From Qipengyuania aurantiaca (GTDB lineage Bacteria; Pseudomonadota; Alphaproteobacteria; Sphingomonadales; Sphingomonadaceae): a stretch of 64,000 bases of DNA. Below the pieces are notes generated by a model that worked only from the letters and a program-made list of their open reading frames with translations, made no database searches and was not told the DNA's origin. A program made the position numbers and the translations under genes. Position 1 is the first letter of the stretch, and the number at the start of each line of letters is the position of its first letter. The stretch spans positions 434,001 through 498,000 of the forward strand of contig NZ_CP081295.1 in assembly GCF_019711375.1 (NCBI RefSeq), written 5' to 3'. Below are positions 43,830 to 53,098 of the stretch, one piece after another.

Positions 43830-45269
43830 ATGACCCAAGTCGAGAAACCCACCGTCATCATCATCGGCCGGCCCAACGTCGGCAAGTCGACGCTGTTCAA
43901 CCGGCTGATCGGCAAGAAGCTCGCGCTGGTCGACGACCAGCCGGGCGTAACGCGTGACCGCCGCATGGGCGATGCCGAGATTGCAGGGCTCGAGTTCACC
44001 GTGGTCGACACCGCCGGGTGGGAAGACGAAGACCCCGACAGCCTGCCGGGCCGGATGCGCAAGCAGACCGAAGTCAGCCTCGAAGGGGCCGATGCGGCGC
44101 TGTTCGTAGTCGATGCGCGCGCCGGGATCACCCCGCTCGACGAGGAGATCGCCCGCTGGCTGCGCAGCCAGGACGTGCCCGTCGTGCTCGCTTGCAACAA
44201 GGCGGAAGGCAAGGCGGCCGAGCCGGGTATCCTCGAAAGCTACAGCCTCGGCCTTGGCGAACCCATGGGCATCTCGGCCGAACACGGTGAAGGCATCGCG
44301 GACCTCTTCAGCGGGCTGTGGCCGATCATCGGCGCCAAGTCTGAAGCTGCCGAGGCGGCGGCTCAGGCCGAAGCAGAGTTGGACGAGGAGGACCTCTCCG
44401 GCCCGCTCAAGCTCGCCATCGTCGGACGACCCAACGCGGGCAAGTCGACGCTGATCAACCGCCTGCTGGGCGAAGACCGCCTGCTGACCGGCCCCGAAGC
44501 GGGCATCACGCGCGATTCCATCGCGGTCGACTGGGAATGGTTCGATCCCAAGGCGAACGAGCCACGCGAAATCCGCCTGATCGACACCGCCGGTATGCGC
44601 AAGCGCGCCAAGGTGACCGAGAAGCTGGAGAAGCTGTCGGTCGCCGATGCCAAGCGCGCGATCGACTTCGCCGAAGTCGTGGTGCTGCTGCTCGATGCAA
44701 CCAAGGGTTTGGAACACCAGGACCTCAAGATCGCCAGCCAGGTGCTCGAGGAGGGCCGGGCGCTGATGGTGGCGATCAACAAGTGGGACATCGCCGAAAA
44801 CGCCTCCTACCTCTTCAACGGGATCCGCGAAGCGCTCAACGAGGGGCTTAGCCAGGTCCGCGGCGTGCCGCTGTTCGCCGTGTCGGCCAAGACCGGCAAA
44901 GGTCTCGACACCATGCTGTCGGCCGCCTTCGAGCTGCGCGAGGCGTGGAGCCGGCGTGTGCCGACCGCCGCGCTCAACCGCTGGTTCGACGATGCGCTGG
45001 AAGCCAACCCCCCGCCCGCGCCGGGTGGCCGCCGCATCAAGCTGCGCTACATCACGCAGGCCAGCGTGCGTCCGCCGCGCTTCGTGGTCTTCGGTACGCG
45101 TCTCGACGACCTGCCCAAGAGCTACGAGCGCTATCTCGTCAACGGCATCCGCGCCAAGCTGGGCTTCGACGCCGTGCCGGTGCGCGTGGTGCTGAAGAGC
45201 CCCAAGAACCCTTACGACTCGAACCGCGGAGGGGGCGGCAAGTTCTCGGGCGGGCAAGGTCGTGACTGA
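43830..45269 (+). CDS. der: Ribosome biogenesis GTPase Der (EngA)
   Basis: A 479-residue protein with two tandem GTPase domains and a KH-like C-terminal domain, involved in 50S subunit assembly. G1 motifs are GRPNVGKS (13-20) and GRPNAGKS near 200; the G3 motifs are DTAGWE and DTAGMR, and NKWD is the second G4. The C-terminal RNA-binding part (KLRYITQASVRPPRFVVFG) is complete, and the protein ends in a Gly/Arg-rich tail. ATG at 43830 (MTQVEKPTVIIIG) fits the family. Confidence 0.98.
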   Translation: MTQVEKPTVIIIGRPNVGKSTLFNRLIGKKLALVDDQPGVTRDRRMGDAEIAGLEFTVVDTAGWEDEDPDSLPGRMRKQTEVSLEGADAALFVVDARAGITPLDEEIARWLRSQDVPVVLACNKAEGKAAEPGILESYSLGLGEPMGISAEHGEGIADLFSGLWPIIGAKSEAAEAAAQAEAELDEEDLSGPLKLAIVGRPNAGKSTLINRLLGEDRLLTGPEAGITRDSIAVDWEWFDPKANEPREIRLIDTAGMRKRAKVTEKLEKLSVADAKRAIDFAEVVVLLLDATKGLEHQDLKIASQVLEEGRALMVAINKWDIAENASYLFNGIREALNEGLSQVRGVPLFAVSAKTGKGLDTMLSAAFELREAWSRRVPTAALNRWFDDALEANPPPAPGGRRIKLRYITQASVRPPRFVVFGTRLDDLPKSYERYLVNGIRAKLGFDAVPVRVVLKSPKNPYDSNRGGGGKFSGGQGRD

Positions 45270-45780
45270 CGTCCTGCTGCTGATACCGGGGCTCGAACTG
45301 CTGGAGCGCACCAGTTCCTCGATCCGGGTCCAGAACGTGGTCCAGCTGTCGATGGCGCCGGCGTTCCTGCTCGCCGGGATCGGCGCGGTCATGAACGTCA
45401 TGACCAACCGCCTGCTGTGGGTCGCGAACAAGATCGAACGCATCCTCGCCGCCGACGAGAAGAAGGAAGCGGGCGACCTGCTCGCCGAATTGCCCGCGCT
45501 CGAGCAACGCCGCATCCTTGCCCAGCGCGCGGTAATGCTGAGCACGGCGGCAGCGTTCACCATCAGCATCGTGATCATGCTGCTGTTCGTGAGCGCCTTC
45601 GTTAAGACCCCGCTCGGTACCTTTGTGGCCTTCACCTGGATGCTCACGATGGGGCTGCTGATGGCGGGACTCGCCTTCTTCCTGCAGGAGACGCGCACGG
45701 CCGCACGGCGCAATCTGGAGCGGATGAAGGAACGGCATTACGGCCCCCAGGACGCCGATCGCCGCGAAGAAGGCTCATAA
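45262..45780 (+). CDS. DUF2721 family membrane protein
   Basis: A 172-residue protein with three hydrophobic segments (about 28-50, 95-115 and 120-142) and the family pattern QLSMAPAFLLAGIGAVMNVMTNRL. It ends in a basic and then acidic tail. Function unknown. The GTG at 45262 overlaps the end of der by eight bases, so it is translationally coupled with it. Confidence 0.82.
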   Translation: MTDVLLLIPGLELLERTSSSIRVQNVVQLSMAPAFLLAGIGAVMNVMTNRLLWVANKIERILAADEKKEAGDLLAELPALEQRRILAQRAVMLSTAAAFTISIVIMLLFVSAFVKTPLGTFVAFTWMLTMGLLMAGLAFFLQETRTAARRNLERMKERHYGPQDADRREEGS

Positions 45781-45878
45781 ATACGGTCACTTGCCCTTGC
45801 GGTGAGACCGTAGGACAACGGTAGCCTCCTGTTCATCCGCCGCAGCGCACCCCTTTCCTACAGAAAAGGAGAGGTGCC

Positions 45879-46091
45879 ATGCCCCGCATTGAGATTGCCC
45901 TGTGTTTGCGAAACGCTGGAGCAGATCACACGGTTATAGCCGAGGCTCTCGATCTGCCCACGGCTCTCATGATTGCCGATATCAACACCCCGGCGGGAAG
46001 CGCAGAGATCCGGCAGGACGGGCGGTGCCTTGCCCGGCTGACAAAGCACGGACGCGAGCGGGCGACATTCTGGGAGGTCTCTCGAGCCTGA
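45879..46091 (+). CDS. Small protein of unknown function
   Basis: A 70-residue soluble protein. Its main support is an almost ideal ribosome-binding site, AAAGGAGAGG, 5 bases before the ATG at 45879, after a 98-base gap from the previous gene. The sequence (AGADHTVIAEALDLPTALMIADINTP) suggests a compact alpha/beta fold, but I recognise no family. Slightly basic C-terminus. Confidence 0.5.
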   Translation: MPRIEIALCLRNAGADHTVIAEALDLPTALMIADINTPAGSAEIRQDGRCLARLTKHGRERATFWEVSRA

Positions 46092-46191
46092 TTGGCCCCA
46101 CCTTTTCATTATGAGGGCAATATCTCGTGGGAAGTCTAATGGCCTCGTTCAGAGGATCGCCAGAGCCCGGTCCTGAAAGGGGCTGAAGCGG

Positions 46192-47484
46192 CTAGCTGCG
46201 GGATGGATGCCGTAGAGTGAAGAGCCTGCCATAGGTCAGACACCGCCACACCCATTCAAGCGGACCGTATCGAAAACGGTCGAGCCATGGTTTGGACCAC
46301 GCAAGCATCACGACCCACGCAATTGCTGTCACGAGATAGAGTTCACTGCGACCCAGCCGCCCGAAGAGATCGAGGCCCCAGTTTCCGAACACGAACAGCA
46401 TCACGAGTGAGATGCCGAGATAATTCGTAAACGCCGCCCTTCCCGCCGCGCTCACTCGATCGGCCAGGAAGTGTCCCGCCTTGGGCGCGTTTATCGCGAG
46501 GAGAGAGGCCAGACCCAGTGTCATGAACAGCTTCGGCAGGTACCCCCATCCGAGTCGCGCGGCGAAGCCTTCGTAATAAGTGACCCCGTCCCGGATCGTC
46601 GCAAGCGCGATTATCGTCGTAAGGAAAACGCCCAGCGCCAAGCCTGCCCACCCCCACAGCCGTTGCTTCCGCGGATCCATCCCGCCCGTAAAAAGGCCGA
46701 ATTGGTAAAGCGCCATTCCGATCAAGATCAGCGGCAGGGTTTCGAACACCAGCAGCCAGGGATCCGTAAAGGGCGCGCTGCCGTGTTGCTCGAAGGTATG
46801 CCCCACGAGATCGCCATAGCTGCCTTCCTGCCATATGCGCGTTTCGCTCCGTCCATCGGAAAGATCCCGCTCGGCACCGGCCAGGAGCTCTGCCTGCACC
46901 TGAGCCAGCGCGGCGCTGTCAGGCTCCGGACCATCGGCGACCACCTGCATGAAGACCATGGTCACGCCGTAGAAGATTGCCCCTGCCAAGAAGCCGAGCA
47001 GGCCGAGCACCATCTGCTTGTGCGGTTCGAGGTCGATGAACAGGAGCACAGCCGCGATCCCGGCCATCGAATAGGCAAGCAGGATATCGCCGCGCCAGAT
47101 CAGGTAATAATGGATGAGGCCGAAGATCCCGAGCCACAGCAGGCGCCGGATTTGCAGCCAGCGGCTCGCCCCTTTCGCCCGTGCCTTCTCCACGAAGAGA
47201 TAGATGCCCGCCCCGAAAAGCAGCGTGAAAAGCCCGCGCATCTTGCCGTCGATCAGGACGAATTGCGCGGCCCACATCCAGTCATAGGATACCGAGTGAC
47301 CCGACGCGAAGGCTCCTGGATAGATCGAGGCGGTAAAGGGCTGACCCATGGAGATGATGTTGGCGGCAAGGATACCCATGACGGCGATGCCGCGGATGAA
47401 GTCTAGACTCGCGATTCGCCCTCCGGTCAGCGCGACCGGCTCGGGTGCGGTGTCAGCCGGCCCCTCTTCTCCTTGCGCGCTCAC
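46192..47484 (-). CDS. DUF418 family membrane protein
   Basis: A 430-residue polytopic inner-membrane protein with about ten hydrophobic segments. The start RIASLDFIRGIAVMGILAANI and FTLLFGAGIYLFVEKA are typical of the DUF418/YeiB family (acyltransferase-3-like fold), and the C-terminal DUF418 part ends GPLEWVWRCLTYGR. Function unknown; relatives are thought to modify or move lipids or sugars. GTG start at 47484 with a purine run directly before it, so the start is uncertain. It is divergent from the ParA gene. Confidence 0.87.
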   Translation of the reverse strand: MSAQGEEGPADTAPEPVALTGGRIASLDFIRGIAVMGILAANIISMGQPFTASIYPGAFASGHSVSYDWMWAAQFVLIDGKMRGLFTLLFGAGIYLFVEKARAKGASRWLQIRRLLWLGIFGLIHYYLIWRGDILLAYSMAGIAAVLLFIDLEPHKQMVLGLLGFLAGAIFYGVTMVFMQVVADGPEPDSAALAQVQAELLAGAERDLSDGRSETRIWQEGSYGDLVGHTFEQHGSAPFTDPWLLVFETLPLILIGMALYQFGLFTGGMDPRKQRLWGWAGLALGVFLTTIIALATIRDGVTYYEGFAARLGWGYLPKLFMTLGLASLLAINAPKAGHFLADRVSAAGRAAFTNYLGISLVMLFVFGNWGLDLFGRLGRSELYLVTAIAWVVMLAWSKPWLDRFRYGPLEWVWRCLTYGRLFTLRHPSRS

Positions 47485-47678
47485 CCTCTCTTAACTCCCT
47501 CTCGCTAGGACAAGGCCTCGCACATAGGCACAGGCGGGCATGCCAGCCCATAGTCCATGATGTCGCAGTGCACAGGAACGGCCGCATCTCGGGAAGCGTG
47601 CGCGGGCATCCACGGCGGGGCCAGGGCAGTCCCGCAAAACCCCTTCCAAAGCGACCCTGCGGCAAATGTTGAACGATA

Positions 47679-47717
47679 TTAACCCTAAATTAGGGGTAGT
47701 CTGCGATCCCCCTAATT
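47679..47717. promoter_or_regulatory. Palindrome with CtrA-box-like layout upstream of parA
   Basis: CCCTAAATTAGGG (47683-47695) is a perfect 13-base palindrome, and a further CCCCTAATT half-site follows at 47709-47717. The same bases read TTAA-N7-TTAG (47679-47693), one base from the CtrA consensus TTAA-N7-TTAA. It could bind CtrA or the ribbon-helix-helix protein encoded downstream. Confidence 0.45.
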
Positions 47718-47778
47718 CGAGACCGCCGCCCACAAGCGGCAAAACGGATTGATACAGGCGCTACAGGGGGACCTAGCC

Positions 47779-48504
47779 TTGCGTGTACTGGCTTTGGCAT
47801 CACAAAAGGGCGGATCGGGTAAAACCACGCTCTCCGGACATCTGGCCGTTCAGGCCCAGCGAGCGGGCGCAGGCCCGGTCGTCCTGATCGACATCGACCC
47901 GCAGGGGTCGCTCGCCGACTGGTGGAACGAGCGCGAGGCAGAACTGCCCGCATTCGCACAGACCACCGTTGCGCGACTCGCAGCCGACCTTGCGATCCTG
48001 CGCCAGCAGGGCTTTAAGCTTGCGGTCATCGATACGCCGCCCGCGATCACCATGGCGATCCAGTCGGTGATTTCGGTGGCCGAGCTCATCGTCGTCCCGA
48101 CTCGCCCCAGCCCGCACGATCTTCGTGCCGTGGGCGCCACGGTCGACCTGTGCGAACGCGCCGGCAAGCCGCTGATCTTCGTGGTCAACGCGGCAACGCC
48201 CAAGGCCAAGATCACCTCGGAAGCCGCCGTCGCGCTGTCGCAGCACGGCACGGTTGCCCCGATCACCCTTCACCACCGCACCGACTTTGCCGCCTCGATG
48301 ATCGACGGCCGCACGGTGATGGAAGTGGACCCGGAAAGCCGTTCCTCGGCCGAAATCACCGCGCTGTGGAAGTATATTTCCGACCGGCTGGAAAAGCAGT
48401 TCCGTCGGACCGTGTTCGCCGCGCCCGGCCAGCAGGCCGCAGCCGCGCAGCAGCCCGGTCTTCATCGTCCCGCCGGTGGCTTCGGCCGTCGGGTCGCCCA
48501 GTAA
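47779..48504 (+). CDS. ParA-family ATPase
   Basis: A 241-residue P-loop ATPase with the deviant Walker A motif of ParA/MinD (QKGGSGKTT, about residues 9-17) with the signature lysine. The A' motif LIDIDPQGSLADWW and Walker B-like LAVIDTPPA follow. It is not followed by a ParB; instead an RHH-like protein and a SPOR lipoprotein follow on the same strand. The start is probably the TTG at 47779 with AGGGGG upstream, which places the P-loop at the usual distance; TTG at 47749 is an alternative. The C-terminal 35 residues are Gln/Ala-rich. Confidence 0.9.
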   Translation: MRVLALASQKGGSGKTTLSGHLAVQAQRAGAGPVVLIDIDPQGSLADWWNEREAELPAFAQTTVARLAADLAILRQQGFKLAVIDTPPAITMAIQSVISVAELIVVPTRPSPHDLRAVGATVDLCERAGKPLIFVVNAATPKAKITSEAAVALSQHGTVAPITLHHRTDFAASMIDGRTVMEVDPESRSSAEITALWKYISDRLEKQFRRTVFAAPGQQAAAAQQPGLHRPAGGFGRRVAQ

Positions 48505-48536
48505 GAGCAACGTAAGGAAAGGCGGAGGCCAGCCGG

Positions 48537-49274
48537 ATGTCAGACGCCAATTTCGCTTCCCTGTCTTCGACCCTGCTTGCACGCAAGGGCGGCGCCAAGC
48601 CTGCCATGCGTCCGCAGTCGGCAGTGCTGGGACCGGTCGACGGTGTTGCCGCGGCCGCCAATCTCGAAGACCTGGGCTGGAACGACATGGGTGAAGATTC
48701 GCCCGACGCGATGCCCGCGGCCGCAGCGCCTGCTGCGAATCACGCATCCGCATCGCTCGCCGAATCGAGCCTGATCAAGAAACCCGCCCTTCCCCCGCTG
48801 GAAGAGCGCGAGGATTACGACGCTTCGGAACTGGAAGTCGGCCAGGAGATCGAGGAGCCCCGCGTGGTTCCGATCACCCCGCTCCAGAAGAAGGACCCGT
48901 CCTCGGGCCAGAACCAGGTGCGCGAATCGCTCGATCGCATCGCCAGCCAACTCGACGGCAAGACCTCGGTCGAAGCCGATAACGAGGACGACGAGGAATT
49001 CGAGGAAGAGATCGTGGAGGCCGCACCGGTCGCCAGGGTCGTCCTTCCCAAAGCCATCAAGCCTGCCCCGGCCCGCTCGAACACGGTCGCCAAGGGCAAG
49101 CGCGCAGCCTTCACGCTGCGTCTCGATCCGGAGCGTCACCTGATGCTGCGCCTCGCCTGCACCGTTCGCGGCAGCAGCGCACAGCAGCTCGTGACCGACG
49201 CTCTCGACGGCCTTTTGGCCGAAATGCCGGAAATCGCGATGCTCGCTGCCCAGGTGCAGCGCGGCCCGAATTGA
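48537..49274 (+). CDS. Acidic protein with C-terminal ribbon-helix-helix-like domain
   Basis: A 245-residue cytoplasmic protein. The N-terminal two-thirds is low complexity, with Ala/Pro stretches and an acidic block (EADNEDDEEFEEEIVEAA, about 143-160). The last 50 residues (RAAFTLRLDPERHLMLRLAC, then SAQQLVTDALDGLL) have the strand-helix-helix pattern of RHH DNA-binding proteins, which pair with ParA in some partition systems. It starts 32 bases after the parA stop. The RHH reading is from pattern only; function inferred from context. Confidence 0.72.
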   Translation: MSDANFASLSSTLLARKGGAKPAMRPQSAVLGPVDGVAAAANLEDLGWNDMGEDSPDAMPAAAAPAANHASASLAESSLIKKPALPPLEEREDYDASELEVGQEIEEPRVVPITPLQKKDPSSGQNQVRESLDRIASQLDGKTSVEADNEDDEEFEEEIVEAAPVARVVLPKAIKPAPARSNTVAKGKRAAFTLRLDPERHLMLRLACTVRGSSAQQLVTDALDGLLAEMPEIAMLAAQVQRGPN

Positions 49275-49313
49275 ACTTGAAGGACGTGGGATCGCCTTTT
49301 GAGGGGTAATAGA

Positions 49314-50648
49314 ATGAAAAAGAGCAACTCCACTTTCATCAAGCTTGCCGTCACCACGGCGCTTGCATCGACGGCCCTCGCCGGTTGCTCCGGCAAGGTT
49401 GCGCCCACCGCCGCCCATTCGGCCGGCAAGGCAGAGGTCGCCCTCCAGAAAGGCAAGGCCGACAAGGCCGTGACCCACGCCGAAGCCGCCGTGCTGGCTG
49501 CTCCGCGCGATGCCTATGCCCGCACCCTGCTTGGCAACGCCTATCTCGAAGCAGGCCGCTTCGCTTCGGCAGCGCAGAGCTTCGAAGACGCCATCGCGCT
49601 CGGCGATACCTCGCCGCGCACCGTGATCAGCCTTTCGCTGGCACAGACCGGCATGGGCGACCGTCCCGCCGCAATCTACACGCTCGAGCGCCACGAAGCC
49701 GCGATCGACCCGTCGGACTTCGGCCTCGCCATTGCGCTGGCCGGCCAGCCGCAGCGCGGCGTCCACATCCTTTCGAACACGCTTCGCGCCGGCAACAACA
49801 CGGCCAAGGTTCGCCAGAACCTTGCCTATGCCTATGCGATGAGCGGCCAGTGGCGCGAAGCGCGCCTGATGGTTTCCGAAGACGTTCCGGCCGACAAGGT
49901 CGGTGAGCGCATGGCCGAGTGGGGCGCCACCGCGCATCCCGAACTCTACCGCCAGCGCGTGGCCGGCCTGCTGAAGGTCGACATCGTCGAAGACCAGGGC
50001 CAGCCCGCCATGCTCGCGCTTTCGAACAATCCGAGCGTCGAGATGCTCGCTTCGGAGAACGTCGAGGCCGAACTTCCGACCACCGAGCCGGTGATCGAGT
50101 TTGCCGTTGCCGAGGAAGTACCCGCCGAAGCGCCTGCCGCTCCGCCGCAGCGCATCGTCTTCGACGATCCTTTCTTCAACGAGCGCAAGGCTCAGGCCGA
50201 AGACGAGGCGCCGCGCGCCGTGATCGTCGCCGCGCTTCCGGAAGAGACCGCTCCGGCCGCCAAGCCCGCTCCGCGTGTCGCCGAGGCCGAAGCTCCGGCA
50301 CCTGCACCGCGCAAGGATGCGGCAGCCGTCCCGGCGCTCAACCTCGCGGATGGCGACTACAACATCCAGCTCGGCTCCTACTTCTCGATGGAAGACGCCG
50401 AACTGGGCTGGACCAAGTTCCAGCAGATGTATCCCGAACTCGCCAAAGCCGAGCGCGTCATCAGCCGTGCCCGCGTCAACGGCAAGCTCTACTTCCGCGT
50501 GGCCGCCGTCGGCTATGCCAAGGATAGCGCCCGCGCCTTGTGCTCGAGCGTCAAGGGCAAGGGCGGTGGCTGCATCGCCTATGCGCAGGCCAACCCGCTT
50601 CCGGGTGCCCTGCTCGACAACGGAACCGTACGGGTCGCAGCGCGCTAA
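49314..50648 (+). CDS. SPOR-domain lipoprotein with TPR repeats
   Basis: A 444-residue envelope protein. A lipoprotein signal ends in ALAGC (Cys25). TPR-like helices span about 35-200 (VTHAEAAVLAAPRDAYARTLLGNAY, FASAAQSFEDAIALG). A Pro/Ala/Glu-rich linker runs to about 335, and a SPOR domain closes the protein (NIQLGSYFSMEDAELGW to KGKGGGCIAYA). SPOR domains bind glycan strands without stem peptides at the division site. GAGGGG lies about 7 bases before the ATG. It is the third gene after parA and the RHH-like gene, then a terminator. Confidence 0.88.
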   Translation: MKKSNSTFIKLAVTTALASTALAGCSGKVAPTAAHSAGKAEVALQKGKADKAVTHAEAAVLAAPRDAYARTLLGNAYLEAGRFASAAQSFEDAIALGDTSPRTVISLSLAQTGMGDRPAAIYTLERHEAAIDPSDFGLAIALAGQPQRGVHILSNTLRAGNNTAKVRQNLAYAYAMSGQWREARLMVSEDVPADKVGERMAEWGATAHPELYRQRVAGLLKVDIVEDQGQPAMLALSNNPSVEMLASENVEAELPTTEPVIEFAVAEEVPAEAPAAPPQRIVFDDPFFNERKAQAEDEAPRAVIVAALPEETAPAAKPAPRVAEAEAPAPAPRKDAAAVPALNLADGDYNIQLGSYFSMEDAELGWTKFQQMYPELAKAERVISRARVNGKLYFRVAAVGYAKDSARALCSSVKGKGGGCIAYAQANPLPGALLDNGTVRVAAR

Positions 50649-50685
50649 AAACCACACGCGCACATAAAAGTTACCACCGAGCCTC

Positions 50686-50722
50686 GGCCTCTTCCGGATC
50701 CGTCCGGAAGGGGCCTTTTCTT
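50686..50722 (+). terminator. Rho-independent terminator of the ParA/RHH/SPOR operon
   Basis: GGCCTCTTCCGGA (50686-50698) pairs with TCCGGAAGGGGCC (50703-50715), one G-T pair, followed by TTTTCTT. Confidence 0.88.
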
Positions 50723-50735
50723 ATTCGCGAGTGCT

Positions 50736-51965
50736 TTAAAGTTCGACCGCGACCCCGCCCTTCCACAGGGCGGCAACGCGGCCTTGCGTGGGCTGCCCGT
50801 CGAAAGGCGTGTTGCCGGCAGTCGCGGCCATCTTGCTGCTCTGGATTACCCAGGGCTTGTCCGGATCGACTAGTACGACATCGGCCTCGTGACCCTCGAT
50901 GAGGCTACCCGCCTCGACGCCCAGCAGGCGGGCCGGGTTGGTCGACACCAGTTCGAAAGCGCGGGGCATGTCGATCACCTCGTCGCGCACCAGCGAGAGC
51001 ACCATGGCAAGCAGCGTTTCGGCTCCGGCCATGCCCGGCTCGGCATCGCTAAACGGCAGCCGCTTGTCCTCTGGCCCGCGCGGATCGTGCCCGCTGGAGA
51101 CGATGTCGATCGTGCCATCGGCGATGGCCTCGCGGACGGCGTGGCGGTCGGCCTCGCTGCGCAGCGGCGGCGAGAGGCGGGCAAAGGTGCGGAATTCGGC
51201 CGTGGCGAGGTCGGAAAGCATGAAATGCGCGGGCGTCACACCGGCGGTCACCCGCTGGCTCGAGGCCTTGGCGCGGCGCACCAGGTCCAGCCCTGCGCGC
51301 GTCGTCACTTGGCGGAAGTGCAGCCGCGCGCCAGCCATCTCGGCCAGCGCGAGGTCGCGGGCGATGGCAATCGCTTCCGCCTCGGCAGGCGCGCTCGGCA
51401 GACCCCGTCGCGTGGCGTATTCGCCTGCCGTGGCCACGGCCTCGCCCACTAGCGCCGCATCCTCGGCATGGGCGATTACGGGCATGTCGAGCATGGCGGC
51501 GTATTGCAGCAGGCGCAGCATCACGCCGCTGTCGGCGATCCACTGACGGCCCGTCGCCACACCGCGCGCTCCGGCTTCACGCATTAGCGCGATTTCCGCG
51601 ATCTCGCGCCCTTCGAGGCCGCGCGTCGCAGCTGCGAGCGGGTGCACCCAGAAGTCGGGCTTGCCGCTCTTGGAAATATACGAAACCCGGCTCGGCAGGT
51701 CGAGCGGCGGCGACTGGTCGGGCATGAGCGCGGCGCGCGTTATGCCGCCGAAATGGAACGCCGGCTTGTCGATTGCAAAGACGCCGAGATCGACAAGGCC
51801 CGGTGCGACCAGCTTTCCGCGGGCATCGACATTTTCGCCTCCATCCGCATCGATATCGCCCAGCGCGGCAATCCGGCCATGCTCCATGCGCAGAGCGCCT
51901 TCGCGCAAGCCGTCGGGCGTGACCAGCGTCGCGTTGCGGATCGTGACGGGTGCGGTCTGCTTCAT
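50736..51965 (-). CDS. pyrX: Dihydroorotase-like protein, probably inactive (PyrX/pyrC' type)
   Basis: A 409-residue amidohydrolase-fold protein next to and translationally coupled with pyrB (ATGA overlap). True dihydroorotases have HxH after the VDLH-type strand; here the sequence is [13 protein letters not shown], so both zinc-binding histidines are replaced (G61, F63), and the usual DHAPH segment reads SGHDPRG. In Pseudomonas such a pseudo-dihydroorotase is needed structurally by aspartate carbamoyltransferase. The same role is inferred here, which implies an active PyrC elsewhere in the genome. ATG at 51965. Confidence 0.88.
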   Translation of the reverse strand: MKQTAPVTIRNATLVTPDGLREGALRMEHGRIAALGDIDADGGENVDARGKLVAPGLVDLGVFAIDKPAFHFGGITRAALMPDQSPPLDLPSRVSYISKSGKPDFWVHPLAAATRGLEGREIAEIALMREAGARGVATGRQWIADSGVMLRLLQYAAMLDMPVIAHAEDAALVGEAVATAGEYATRRGLPSAPAEAEAIAIARDLALAEMAGARLHFRQVTTRAGLDLVRRAKASSQRVTAGVTPAHFMLSDLATAEFRTFARLSPPLRSEADRHAVREAIADGTIDIVSSGHDPRGPEDKRLPFSDAEPGMAGAETLLAMVLSLVRDEVIDMPRAFELVSTNPARLLGVEAGSLIEGHEADVVLVDPDKPWVIQSSKMAATAGNTPFDGQPTQGRVAALWKGGVAVEL

Positions 51966-52987
51966 GCCGCCTCTCCCCATCCCTCGACCCCGCGAACGCG
52001 GCGGGTCAGCACATCGAGGCAGGCCATGCGGATGGCCACACCCATTTCCACCTGCCGCGTGATGATCGAGCGATCGATCATGTCGGCCACATCGCTGTCG
52101 ATCTCCACCCCGCGGTTCATCGGCCCCGGGTGCATCACCAGCGTATCCTTCTTGGCCTTTTCCAGCCGCGTCTTCGTGAGGCCGTAAAGGTGGTGGTATT
52201 CGCGCTCCGAGGGGATGAACTGGCCGCTCATCCGCTCGGTCTGGAGGCGCAGCATCATGACGACATCGGCCCCGTCGAGCGCTGCGTCGAAATCGTGGAA
52301 CACTTCGGCGCCCATCGCCTCGATCCCCACCGGCATCAGCGCGGGCGGCGCGCAGAGGCGCACGCTCGCGCCCAGCGCCTGCAGGCAGAGCAGGTTGGAG
52401 CGAGCGACGCGGCTGTGCAGGATATCACCGCAGATCACGACGTTAAGGCCGGTGAAGTCCTCCGCGCTTTCGCCGCGCTCGCGCAGGGCATGGCGCAGCG
52501 CCAATGCATCGAGTAGGCCTTGTGTCGGGTGCTCATGCTGCCCGTCGCCCGCGTTGAGCACGGGGCAGTCGACCTTGTCGGCGATCAACCCGGTCGCCCC
52601 GCTCGATCCGTGGCGGATGACGATGGCGTCGGCGCGCATGGCGTTCAGAGTGATCGCGGTGTCGATCAGCGTCTCGCCCTTCTTCACGCTCGACTGCGCG
52701 GCGTGCATGTTCACCACGTCCGCGCCGAGCCGCTTGCCCGCGATCTCGAAGCTCAGCAGCGTGCGCGTGGAATTCTCGAAGAAGGCGTTGATGATGGTGA
52801 GCCCGGCCAACGCGTCGACATGCTTGGCGCTCTGCCGGTTGAGGGTCACCCACTGTTCCGCCTCATCCAGGAGGAAGAGGATCTCGTGGCGCTCCAGCTG
52901 GCCGATGCCGAGGAGGTCGCGATGCGGGAATGCGAGGCCACCCGCAGGATAGCGGGCCGCATGGGGCGAGGTGTCCGAAGGTGTCAT
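51962..52987 (-). CDS. pyrB: Aspartate carbamoyltransferase catalytic chain
   Basis: A 341-residue enzyme that joins carbamoyl phosphate and aspartate in pyrimidine synthesis. It has the carbamoyl-phosphate motif [12 protein letters not shown], the loop [16 protein letters not shown], the HPTQGLLDA segment and [12 protein letters not shown]. Full length for class A/B bacterial chains. I prefer the ATG at 52987 because AAGGGC is then about 10 bases upstream; an ATG at 52996 would lie too close to it. No pyrI regulatory gene is visible; the inactive dihydroorotase gene follows. Confidence 0.96.
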   Translation of the reverse strand: MTPSDTSPHAARYPAGGLAFPHRDLLGIGQLERHEILFLLDEAEQWVTLNRQSAKHVDALAGLTIINAFFENSTRTLLSFEIAGKRLGADVVNMHAAQSSVKKGETLIDTAITLNAMRADAIVIRHGSSGATGLIADKVDCPVLNAGDGQHEHPTQGLLDALALRHALRERGESAEDFTGLNVVICGDILHSRVARSNLLCLQALGASVRLCAPPALMPVGIEAMGAEVFHDFDAALDGADVVMMLRLQTERMSGQFIPSEREYHHLYGLTKTRLEKAKKDTLVMHPGPMNRGVEIDSDVADMIDRSIITRQVEMGVAIRMACLDVLTRRVRGVEGWGEAA

Positions 52988-53098
52988 TAAAGCCATGCCC
53001 TTAGTCGAGGGCTATCGCCCCCTCAAGCATATTCCTGTGGCGCAAGCCTGCGCCCTTCCCTAGGCTTGGGCCAAGAGAAATACTGGGGACGTGATTTC

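Noticed and set aside
48540..50663. A 707-codon open frame on the minus strand opposite the RHH-like and SPOR genes
   Set aside because: The plus-strand genes have good ribosome-binding sites, a lipobox and a SPOR domain; the antisense frame ends at no plausible start or operon context.
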